Shown here one piece after another: positions 1 through 9,900 of a stretch of 64,000 nt of DNA (the first letter of the stretch is position 1; each line of letters begins with the position of its first letter). The notes under the pieces are model-generated. The model ran no database searches. It was not told the DNA's origin and saw only the letters and a program-made list of their open reading frames with translations. Location: positions 146,644,650 to 146,708,649 of the forward strand of contig JBOZIK010000001.1 in the NCBI GenBank assembly GCA_051453625.1. The letters run 5' to 3'. A program made the position numbers and the translations under genes. This DNA is from Welwitschia mirabilis. Lineage: Eukaryota > Gnetophyta > Gnetopsida > Welwitschiales.

Positions 1-118
1 TTGTTTGTATGCCCTTAGTTATCTATGTACCTCTACTTCATCTACACTTATTGTGCTCATCCATGCCTATTTCTCCTCTACATGCTTCACTTGTCTCTAA
101 GCACTACCTATTTATTAA
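1..118. other. Pyrimidine-rich unassigned DNA, left part
   Basis: The plus strand is rich in C and T, with words such as CTCTAC, TATGC and CTTATG. The same style of sequence resumes at 1985-2370, on the far side of the inserted LTR element, so the two pieces were probably one before the insertion. Several open frames cross the region, but they owe their openness to the scarcity of purines and encode Ser/Leu/Cys-rich strings that I do not recognise. I see no promoter or domain. Confidence 0.4.
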
Positions 119-123
119 CTGCT

Positions 124-493
124 TGTTAAAAATAAAAGAGTAAAAAAAAAATAAAAATGTATTGATCTAAAGGGAGTTCTGTGAAGGGAGTCATGCAAAA
201 GGAGTCATGCAAAGGAAGTCCTATGAAGAAAGTCCTATAAAGGGGTTCCAATTTTATTTGATGTAATTTGAAAGCCTTTTATAGGTATACAAAGAAAATA
301 ATAGTTTTTCTTCTTTTTGTAATAGACTAAATCCCTCCATTTCTTTTTAGTAACTAACCCATTAACTCTATTAACTCAATAGCAGTTTTCTTTCTTTTCT
401 GTAATTGACCCACTAACTCTACTAACTTAATAACTTTTTTCTATTTTCATACCAACATTAAATTGTTAGCATTACCCAAAGAAAATTTCAACA
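124..493 (-). repeat. 3' LTR of the short copia-type element
   Basis: This 370-bp repeat reads TGTT...AACA on the plus strand and matches 1625-1979 along its whole length with scattered substitutions and small indels. It contains a decayed short tandem of the word GGAGTCATGCAAA near 180-230. In element orientation it is the downstream LTR, because the polypurine tract abuts it at 494-506. Confidence 0.8.
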
Positions 494-506
494 ATCATCC
501 CCTTAA
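494..506 (-). other. Polypurine tract (plus-strand primer)
   Basis: The minus strand reads TTAAGGGGATGAT directly before the LTR terminus TGTTG. This is the expected place and composition for the plus-strand DNA primer of an LTR retrotransposon. Confidence 0.65.
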
Positions 507-1608
507 TGACATCCTTTTGATGTGTGCACTATTCAATTTCATGTCACACATCATCTACAAAGCATGTATTTTGGAAGGCCAATTAGGTTATCCTTCTAAT
601 TCTTAAAGGAGTTTTTCAAACATGGTCTTAAGGATGCTTCCTTTAGTCCTTCTTCACTCTATCACTTCCTCTTGTAAAGTTAAACACAAACCATGTAATA
701 TGAGTGTGCTCTTTCCTTGCTTTGGGCTATATATTAAACTAGCTTCTTTGAAGCTACATTCATGCATTTCACATAGGCATCTTAAAACATATAACTCCTT
801 TATATCATACTTTACTCAAATAAATAATAATGGGGATAGAAAGGTACCTTCATATTGCAAGAAATCTTTATAAAGTTTAAATGGGGTAGTTAAATGTGGA
901 ATTTAAACAACTTCTATACTGCAATCAGCCACTTTATGTGGCCACGGCCATGTGTTTTAGCTCTTTTCACCATTGTGGATTATTGATTACTCTTATCCTA
1001 TACCTTCACGGTCCTAACTGTGAGTGTTTCCTACCTCATTCTCTATTCTTATGCCTGCATCGTGTGCTCTTGCTCTGTGCTTCTGCTGTTGAGCTGTAGC
1101 CACCATAGTAACCACAACTCTTTCTTCTGCTCCACACTGTCTGAGCCTATACTTCTTATGCTTTTCTTTGCCTTTTTCATCTATGATCGTCTATGCTTAG
1201 ACCTCAAGATTCCATTGCTCTATTGAATTTACCATCCTACAAAGCCACTGTGTTCTTCAGCTTCTTGCCAATTACTCATCATGTCACTGCTTGTGGAATC
1301 TACCTCCTCTTGCAATTTCTATCTTCTCTATGCTACTCGTCCTTATACCTCTACTGCCTTTGCAATCTTATGTTGTAACTCCTTAGTAAGCTTTTTATTC
1401 TCATTACTTAACTTAGTAATTTATGATTCTTTCACTTTCAAAAGTTTTTATTATTGAATCAGAACCATTGAATCCTTCACAATTCTACTATTTCTGCGTG
1501 AATTCTCTAATAAAATCTGTCTTAGAGATTTTGGATACTACACATGGATGATTCACTAGAAAATAGCATATGCATGAGTACAAGGCTAGCAGTTAAGCTA
1601 ATACCCAG

Positions 1609-1624
1609 CCTTGCTCTGATACCA
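1609..1624 (-). other. Primer binding site, Met-tRNA type
   Basis: The minus strand reads TGGTATCAGAGCAAGG starting at 1624, immediately after the LTR end. The first twelve bases are the complement of the 3' end of plant initiator methionine tRNA, the usual primer of copia elements. The site is fully intact although the element is otherwise decayed. Confidence 0.85.
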
Positions 1625-1979
1625 TGTTGAAAATAAGAGAGTAAAAAAGTAAATAGAAATTTGTTGCTCCAAAGGAAGTCATGCAAAGGAAGTTATGCGA
1701 AGTAAGTCTCATGAAGAGAGTTCCATAAAGAAAGTCCAATTTTATTTGATGTAACTAAAGAGCCTTTTATAAGCATACAAAGAAAATAACAGTTTTCTTT
1801 TTTTTGTAATAAACCAACTCCCTCCATTTCTTTTTAGTAACTAACCACTAATTCTATTAACTTAATAACTATTTTCTTTCTTTTCTGTAACTAATTCACT
1901 AACTCTACTAACTCAATAACTCTTTTTTATTTTCTTACCAACATTAAATTATTAGCATTACCTAAATAAAATTCCAATA
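1625..1979 (-). repeat. 5' LTR of the short copia-type element
   Basis: This is the 355-bp partner of 124-493. It begins TGTTGAAAAT on the plus strand and ends CCAATA, a decayed form of CAACA. The primer site lies just outside it. The two LTRs differ at many positions, which suggests an old insertion. Confidence 0.8.
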
Positions 1980-1984
1980 CTACT

Positions 1985-2370
1985 CAACCATGCTTCCCAT
2001 GCATACCGAATTATAATTACTTGGACTCCACCTTATTCCTCTGCCCCTTGTGTCTCTCTGCCTTTGTTCATCTTCTTGCACTAACCATGTGGTGCCCTCC
2101 TTTACACTACCTATGCTTATGTCTCATGCACTTTCCTTATGCTATCCATGCATTTACACACTGATTGCACTTATAGCGCCTATTTATGTTGCCAGTGTGC
2201 CATATTCCTTATGTTCTGAATGTTCTCCACTTCTCTATGTGCTACCTCCTTATGTATCATCTTCTCTCCTTTGCTATACTTTTAGGCTATACTCTCCTTT
2301 ATTAATACATCTCTCTCCTTTTTACATAGTACTGAGTCAAGACCATAATAGTAAAACATGTATTAACTGA
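1985..2370. other. Pyrimidine-rich unassigned DNA, right part
   Basis: This continues the C/T-rich composition of 1-118. A 106-codon open frame at 2050-2370 is rich in Ser, Leu, Tyr and Cys and is explained by base composition. No domain is recognisable. Confidence 0.4.
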
Positions 2371-4175
2371 TCTAAAAAGCAAAGATATAGCAAGTTTCCA
2401 AATGCAAACCATTATCTCTCCTTTTGAAAAATAAAATTTTGCATACCTTTAATTCCATCAAAGATTTAATGCTAACCTATAATCATGATTAACACATAGA
2501 GAATGACTTTACCTTTTTTATTCAAATTAAACTCTATGCCAACATTGTATTAAAAGGGGGAAAACAAAACAAGTAAATAAAAATCGTCCAATTGGTTATT
2601 TAAAGGTAATTAAGTACTTAAGTTAGAGGTCTATGTTGGACTCTCACTAAGGATGTCTTTTAAGAACCCATTACCATCCATGAAACATTTTAAAAGGAAG
2701 AGAACAATACAAATAATACACTTGTCGGTAAAATTTTAAGAATACCTAACTATAAAAGGATATTAATAAAATTTTAAAACACTAAACACACACATAGCCA
2801 ATAGCAAAGTTGGTTATAATAAAATTGATAGATCTTGAATTTAATCTAGAAGATGATTTGCTTATAGCCATTGCATTTTTTCAATAATATATTTCATTCA
2901 AGATATAAATTATATATTTTCTTATTAAGATTAGGAAGTTCTAACTACACATAAAGCTTAGTCAAGCAAGCCATTAAAAAGGAAACATATGTAAGTAATA
3001 TTGTTGAAATGTAAATTGTCTTATTAATAGAATTTATATGCTTATAAATTTCTTTAGTGTTTTTCATAAGGCAAACTTATAGGCAAAGGTGTGATTTACC
3101 ACTTTACTTTGGATAGCAAAGAGGTCTTATGCATCATACTAATTAAGCATTGAAAAGGATTGTTATTCTAATAGAACTTCAAATTAAATGCATACATATG
3201 AGAGGATTAGAATACAAGAAAAGCTGAGATATTTATAAATAAATGAGCATAGTGTTAATAAAGTAAAGTATAAACATGTAATGTAAAGTAAATACATGAT
3301 GGATAGTACACATGCAATCAATGTGAAAACTAAGAAGGAGAATTATTAATGTAAGCCTCTATTCTAAGAAGTTTCATAATGAAATTGTATGGACTATGCT
3401 TATAAATAGATAAATTTTTGATAAATAAATTTGAAATTACATGCATTAATGTTCATGCTGAGTTTAAGAAAAGGAATGTGTAAGTACTTTAAAAATGTTT
3501 GATTTATTCATAGATGCTTTATGCATGTTCTAGAATGATAAATGAAAAAGCTAAAAGAGACCTTGAGCACCATTAAAATACCTATCCAAAATTATAAATA
3601 CTTGAAAAGGGATAATTAAAGAATAATAATCAAATCCCAAATAAGGGTAATTATCTTAACTTTAAATTTAGATGTTGGTGGTGATGAGGTAGACAAGAGT
3701 TCTAAATTTCATAACAAATTAAAAATATAAGCATAGTCCATGCTTAAATGTAATCCCAGATCTAGCTTAGAGTATTGTTGAAAATGAAGGACCCTCCTTC
3801 CTATGATTTTAAATAACTAATTGTTGTTTATGTTAAGATAATACTACTTCTTATAAACATAAGAAACCTCCCCTAAAACTTGTGAAAGTTCTTAAGGAAT
3901 TGAAAAATTAATATGATTAAATTGTTAATGTTATATCCTTATAAATATAAACCTAATGGCTAAAGCAAGCCTTTGTTTATGTATGATGATCTTTGTTATC
4001 TTGAGCTTTAAACCATAACTTAAGATCTACTTATATGATTCAGATAATTTTTATGATATAGTAAACTAAGTAGGCATATGAAGCAATGTAAAATATAATA
4101 TTCCATATCCTAATTTGCTAAAAAAGAAAAGAATTAAGTGTGTAGAAAACATAGGATTTAGGTAGAGTATTAATT

Positions 4176-4275
4176 NNNNNNNNNNNNNNNNNNNNNNNNN
4201 NNNNNNNNNNNNNNNNNNNNNNNNNNNNNNNNNNNNNNNNNNNNNNNNNNNNNNNNNNNNNNNNNNNNNNNNNNN
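4176..4275. other. Assembly gap, 100 N
   Basis: Exactly 100 N, the conventional placeholder for a gap of unknown size. Open frames drawn across it are not evidence of coding. Confidence 0.95.
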
Positions 4276-6439
4276 ATTAATTAAAGTATTCAAAGGTATT
4301 ATGATGAGGGAAAGAACTAGGATTCATTAAAAATAATACCATCTCTATGATGTTTCACATGGGTCACTTGCAGTATGATAGGTTGATAAATCTTTTAGAG
4401 AAGTTACTCATGTTTGATGCATATTTATATCCTTATGAGTTATTTCAGCAACCTGGTCATCATAGTATATTTATCACTATCATATAACCTTTATTCACTT
4501 GTATGCATTTATTCTAAATACATTTTCTTGTTAGAATCTAAGATTTAAAGTGCTATTTAATACTATTATTTATTTTTTAATATAACTTATGTATTAACCT
4601 TCTTCAGTCAAGGGGGTTTCAAGGGAGTAGTGAATACTAATAAAATCTATAATAACTTTGGTAATCAAGGTAATCTTAAAAACTAATACTATTTTGGTAC
4701 TTATGTTGGGTTCTTCCTCTTATTTACTAAAAATATAAATAGGGCATCATCAAAAACTAATGTGTCTAAATGATATCTCATATGATAGAGTATCTTTTGT
4801 TATTTTTCATCTTAGTAAATTGAGATAATAATAGGCAATAAATAACCATGAGTGGTAAACTTATAAACATATAACCAACAAAATCTAATAAAGTAATGAT
4901 CATAACTATGATAACATAATGATCCCATGTGTGGTAAAACTGGTCATAATATGATAAGAATAAGTTATCAGGGTGTGCAGTGGTAATAGGATGAGTCATA
5001 ATCTAAGATACTGGGTCATCATAACCTTTCTAACTTATGAAGCATAAACTTCCTTTAAATACATAAATTATGGAAAGTACAAGAGTAGGTGAAACTTGGA
5101 CATGATAATGTGAAGAATGAAAACTCATGCATTGAAAATTATGTATTACTCTAGGTATTGCTTAAATCTTGAATGATATAGATTGCATTAATGTAAATTT
5201 TATATGCTCCTTATAGTTCTCTTGTATCTTTATATGGTTCTAGTGTTACTTTCAATCTAGATATGATCCCATTGCCATGGTCCTAAGTTCTTACACCCCT
5301 CTATGTTTACAGAAACTCTTATATTCTAAACTCTTATGATTTCTTAGAATTTTAAAATTTTTAAAGATGTTTTATTTATTTCTAATTGATTAAAACTCTA
5401 AATTATAGTTGCAAAAATATACTTAACTTGGTTGGTATCAATTCTTAACTTGTATCAAGTTCAAATCATGTCATGTATTTTGCAAGGTTGTCATATGTCT
5501 CTTATGACTTACACTTTCTATCCTTGAATTACCTATGGTCTCATGACTTAACTTTCCTTATTAGTATAGTTGGTGAAGTATCTTGATTCCCTACTTCTTA
5601 AGACTATCATGTTGTTCACAATTTAATTCTTAATGCACCTTACTTGTTCAAATGTTATGTGCTTCTGATGAAATCTAAAGTTAACTTGATTTAATATGAA
5701 ATTAATCTTTTAAATTATAACATAAATCTTGGACCCAAACAATTGGTACTTGAAAAAAAGAAATAAATATATAGAATGTTCAATGATTAGGATAAGTAAA
5801 GAATTAAATAAAATGAAAGTTAATGTGAGAGATCTTGTAATGAAAACTTGAACTACTAGCAAGTTTCCAAGAGAAAACCTCTTAAGGGGAAGAGCTTTGT
5901 CATGTCCAAATTTTTCCTAAATTTAGAAACCTTCCTAGTTAATTCAGATAAATAATTAAATATTATACATATAATATTAATAATAATTTTAATTCCAAAT
6001 TGATTAAAAATAATAATATATGTAACGAAAGTAATAGTTAAATTAGATATTTGCATGATTATTTATTTAAAATTTATGGAAAGATTAATGCATAGTTATT
6101 TATCTTAGTTAATTGATTAAAATATTGAGTTATCTATGAAATTTACTCTTGGTTAGGCATGTTTTTATATTAATGTAGTTTAACATTTGATTACTTGACT
6201 TATATTGAAAGCTAACTATAGCTTTGATATAAATTTATTTTAATTATATTTGTTCATGCAATAGTAATGATATGTGATCTAAAGTGTTTTCTCTTGTAAT
6301 TTATCTCATGCATTTAGATTTTTTAATGAGATATTGTTATATTAGTGTTTACACCTAGTGGCTAGGCTTAGAAAGGATGTGTTATAGGAATCTAAACTGT
6401 CTGTAGAACTTAAGCCTTATTGTTAGTTTTACTATTAGT

Positions 6440-6500
6440 CCTATGATTATAAATACCTGAGTCCCTCAGTCATCAGAGTCATAGTTGTATATCTTGTAAA
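6440..6500 (+). promoter_or_regulatory. TATA-like promoter context, possibly of an LTR
   Basis: ATTATAAATACCTGAG at 6448-6463 is followed within 30 bases by TCAGTCATCAGAG. A TATAAATA box 25-35 bases before a pyrimidine-purine start is common in plant LTR promoters. I could not find LTR ends or a primer site for it, so this rests on the motif alone. Confidence 0.25.
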
Positions 6501-7763
6501 TTGTGATTGTGTGAAGCTTGAATTTAACTAGGAGTACCTTAAAGTTTAGCTAAGACCAAGTGTGGTCCATAACCTTTTTGTAAATACTTGTATCTTTTAT
6601 TTTAGTCAAAATTTATTTTATGTATTTGTGTCATGTTAATCTCATCTAAATGAAATATTTTCATGCTACCTCATGAGTGCTATTGTTTCCATAAAATCTT
6701 ATAGTCTTTTAATAATATTTTATGATAATATTCTAGAAGTTTGTAGAGTCTATGTTTTGTGTAAGTCAATTATGAAGATCTTGTGAACCCTAAGCCATCA
6801 TGTTGATAACTATTCATGATTGAATTGTGTTAACTAGCCCCTTTTGTAAGCCATGCATCTGATCATCTTATTTGATAGATAACCTTAAATTATGAAAACT
6901 ATTTCTAGCTAAGGTAACCAGTTGTTTGAACCTCAGAGAGTGGTACTTTCTACTATGACTCCTAAGGTAACTGGACTAAACCTCCAGGATAAAAGGAAAA
7001 GATATGTGTATAATTATGATAATCTTATTCCCTCCTAGTTGTGTGCAATTGGCTTACTTGTGTATGTTGTGAGATGATATTAAAAAAGATAAATCTAATG
7101 GATGAGTGATCATGGTCATGTCATCTACTTTGCTCTTGGAAACCCTTGCTTACTTGTTCCTTTACCTTGGCCCACACTGGGAACTATGTTATATAATAGT
7201 TCGTACACCATACTTGCATGTGCAAAAACCAATGCAATTGGAGATGCATGAAAGAGCTAAGAACACAATGCAAAACTAGGTGTCGTCTTATGTGCTTTTC
7301 TTCTCTATTGGATGTTATTAATTGGAAGACTTTTAGTGTTTTAAATCTTTTAATAATTGTTGGCATGATGTCAATACTTTTTGGGAGATACAAGATTATA
7401 TTTAATTAGATGAGATTTCTTGAGTTAGTTTTCTTCTTCTTGACAAGAGTTCATTATGAGATACTTAAGTTTACTTTTGATGTCCTATAAGATTTTAAGT
7501 ATTATCATTATTATCATTATGTGGAATTTCATGCATAAGGAATTAATCTTAACTCTAAAAGTTATCTTTTATGAAGAGAATATGATTGGTTATTTCTTTT
7601 TAGTTTTATTAAATCACAATCATTAACTCATAGTTATAACACTAGATAAAAGTATTTACATGAAACTTCATGAGTAATATAATTTGAATTAAATCTTATT
7701 ATTAATTAGGTTTTGTTAGCATAAGTTATTTACCAAATTATGTAATATTAATCTCAAGTGGAG

Positions 7764-7822
7764 TTGAGGCACAATGGCTAAAATAACTGAGTTAAACAAT
7801 AGGGTAAGAGTTTAAGTTCCTA
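7764..7822 (+). repeat. tRNA-like segment, possible SINE head
   Basis: GAGGCACAATGGCTAA resembles a pol III A box. AGAGTTTAAGTTCC, about 40 bases later, resembles a B box (GGTTCAANTCC) with decay. The spacing fits a tRNA-derived SINE head. No poly(A/T) tail or target duplication was identified. It may instead be a tRNA-like piece inside an LTR. Confidence 0.28.
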
Positions 7823-7969
7823 GATAATATAATGGGTACTATAGTCTTGAGATCATTATGTTATAGTTTTTGACTTAACTCAAGATAAAATAGTAGACAT
7901 CACTTCATACTAACAAGGCTATATCATGTTGATAACAACTAATTAATAAAAATTTGCTTCATATTTGAA

Positions 7970-8463
7970 TGTCAAAAATGAGGACATTACACCTATATTT
8001 GGGGTATATCGAAGTGAATTCTAATCTTATAGAATTAAGTCCAACCATATTTGTATAGTCTAAAACCTAAAGTAGAACCAGCTCATATTTGAAGGATGGT
8101 CAGATATCGAGTTCAAATGTCATTAATAAGAGTTTCAACCTTCTATTATATTAATTAGTCACTATCTTAATACTTATCCATTATTGTGATAAATAAGATA
8201 ACGTTCCATCAATTTTATATAAGATATCTATATATGGTGAAAATCAAATTTAGGAATAAATATAAGACACAATTTTGACATTGTTATTGTATGAAACCAA
8301 AAGGATCTATAATTAAGAAGTAATTATATTATGTAACTATTTTAAATCTTATAATTCTTTAGTAAGTTCTAAGTAGGAATTGATCCTAGGTTCCATTGTA
8401 CATATTAGTTAATAATATAAAAAAATAGTGCTTAAATAGCATAATTAAAATAAGAGTATTACA
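7970..8463 (+). repeat. LTR of a Ty3/gypsy family (copy 1)
   Basis: About 490 bases end in TTACA, and a Met-tRNA primer site follows three bases later. Long stretches match 39120-39643, for example GAAGTGAATT, TTGTATAGT and AGTAGAACCA in the same order and spacing. The left border TGTCAAAAATG is a guess by analogy with the other copy. The gypsy assignment comes from the second copy, which leads into a recognisable gag. Confidence 0.6.
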
Positions 8464-8466
8464 TAA

Positions 8467-8479
8467 TGGTATCAGAGCC
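8467..8479 (+). other. Primer binding site, Met-tRNA type
   Basis: TGGTATCAGAGCC lies three bases after the LTR end. It perfectly matches the complement of the initiator-Met tRNA 3' end and gives plus-strand orientation for this element. Confidence 0.8.
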
Positions 8480-8519
8480 TACGTTAAATTAAATCCTATT
8501 TATGTTGACTACTTAAAAA

Positions 8520-8960
8520 TAAATTTAATTATACCATTATAAACTTAGTTACTAATTAATTAAAAATTAATTATATTTATATTTATCTTAATTATAAAAT
8601 AATCATGAGGTTAATTATACCTATTATAATCCTATTTTGTGGATCATCTCGAAGTTAGTTATATATAAGATAATTCCCATTTCCCAAGAAACATGAAATT
8701 AATCATATTTCTAATAATATCAATCCTTAAATAATCATGAATTTAACTATATCCATGATGGTGCTAATCCATGAATGATTAACTAAATTACATCCATGAT
8801 AACCTTAATGACCATGTAGTTAATTATGCTGATAAAAATCCTAATTAATCAATAGTTATATCCGTGAAAATCACAACGATCAATTAATCATAAAGTTAAT
8901 TATTCTCGTGATAATATTAATCTTTAAATAATCATTAAGTTAACTATATCTATGCTAACT
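8520..8960 (+). repeat. Decayed ~40-bp tandem repeats in the leader
   Basis: About eight diverged units share the pattern AATCATGAAGTTAATTAT, then ATCCATGATAA, then a CTTAAT tail. A similar run follows the primer site of the related element at 39720-40170, so the array belongs to the element's untranslated leader. A few units keep CCGTG or TCGTG where others have CCATG, which suggests CpG loss from an ancestral unit. The element breaks off at about 8970, before any gag. Confidence 0.55.
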
Positions 8961-8984
8961 CTAATTGCTAAGCAATTTGTTCCT

Positions 8985-9900
8985 ACATATGGTAGTAGCC
9001 ATTATGTACTTTCTTACCTTCATCGTAATGGCCTACAACAATAACGGCAACACTAATAGTAAAAAAGGTGGTGGTATTGTTGAAGTTGTCACCACCTTCT
9101 CTGCCAACAGATGATGCTCCTTCCCCTCCATATCTTCAAAATTCAATGATGACGAAGATTCTAGCAAAGAAACTCCATGGAATCTGTATGACGATGAACT
9201 ATGTAACACTTAACAAATCAAAAAAATCTCAGGATTTGATTGGCAAACTGATAAACATGGAAGATGCCATAATAGAGAAATACCAGCACGAACACGGCAT
9301 TCATAAGAGGCCATAGCAGAAAAGATACAGAGGAGAGATCTCTGTAAGAAGTAGGAGTCAATCGAAAGAGAACTAATCAAAAGGAGATGCTCCAAAAAAT
9401 ATGAAAACAAACAGAAGAGAGGGGAACGGAAATAGGAACGGAGATAGAGAGTATTGGGCTACAAGTGAAAATCAGAGCAACGAAGCGATGATGATTGTCC
9501 AAGCCTTGGATGCAACACCGCGTGTGCTTTGCGTTTAATGAAAAACGCAGTTGCAGTGTCATGTCTAATCCCATTATAATGGAAAAGACGCTTTCCATCA
9601 TGTAGCAGAACAACGAATGAAGAAGAAGCTTTTGACAGTCCAATGGTAGTCTTAAGTCTTCCAAAAACGACAGCACAAAATCAAACCAGAAAAAAGGAAA
9701 AAGGTAGAGTACAGAGGAAAAATCCAACCCAGCATCAAAGAGGCGGCATTCAGAGGAGCTAAGTACATCATGCAACTAGGATGACGAAAGGAGGAACCGA
9801 GCAACAAAGCTACGAAGTAAGGGAACAGATTGGTCACAGCGAGGATGATGCTACAAGAACGAAGAATAGCATGCACACATAACAAAAGGAAATTTATTGC
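8985..9900. other. CpG-retaining island, origin unknown
   Basis: Base composition changes abruptly: CpG dinucleotides are frequent (for example at 9420-9545) while the surroundings have almost none. Open frames occur on both strands (plus 9068-9316; minus 9377-9775 and 9652-9885), as expected when stops become rarer. A coding-like start at 9026 runs into KKGGGIVEVV and then a stop, and the +1 frame continues LPTDDAPSPPYLQNS. That would fit a frameshifted gene piece. I recognise no family. A captured gene fragment, a young insertion or a relic exon are all possible. Confidence 0.4.

Larger units (their letters stand above)
124..1979 (-). mobile_element. Short non-autonomous copia-type LTR retrotransposon
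   Basis: Two direct repeats (124-493 and 1625-1979) flank about 1.1 kb of internal DNA. On the minus strand the right-hand repeat ends in CAACA and is followed at once by TGGTATCAGAGC, the plant initiator-Met tRNA primer site. The left-hand repeat is preceded by a purine tract (AAGGGGATGAT). The outer flanks carry CTGCT (119-123) and CTACT (1980-1984), a five-base target duplication with one change. The order PBS, internal, PPT fixes minus orientation. The internal part has no gag-pol frame that I can recognise, so movement would need proteins in trans. At about 1.86 kb it is longer than a typical TRIM and shorter than a LARD. An internally deleted copia element is the alternative. Confidence 0.82.
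2371..7700. other. AT-rich DNA without recognisable genes
   Basis: No open frame here gives a domain I recognise, and CpG is almost absent. The stretch has the look of old LTR and untranslated retroelement sequence. One promoter-like TATA context occurs at 6449-6457. A 100-N gap lies at 4176-4275. Confidence 0.5.

Noticed and set aside
622-1378. Overlapping plus-strand open frames of 60-80 codons
   Set aside because: They lie in C/T-rich internal DNA of a minus-strand LTR element. Composition explains the open frames, and no domain is visible.
7184-7409. Sense and antisense open frames of 63-69 codons
   Set aside because: They overlap each other, have no domain and no conserved neighbour.
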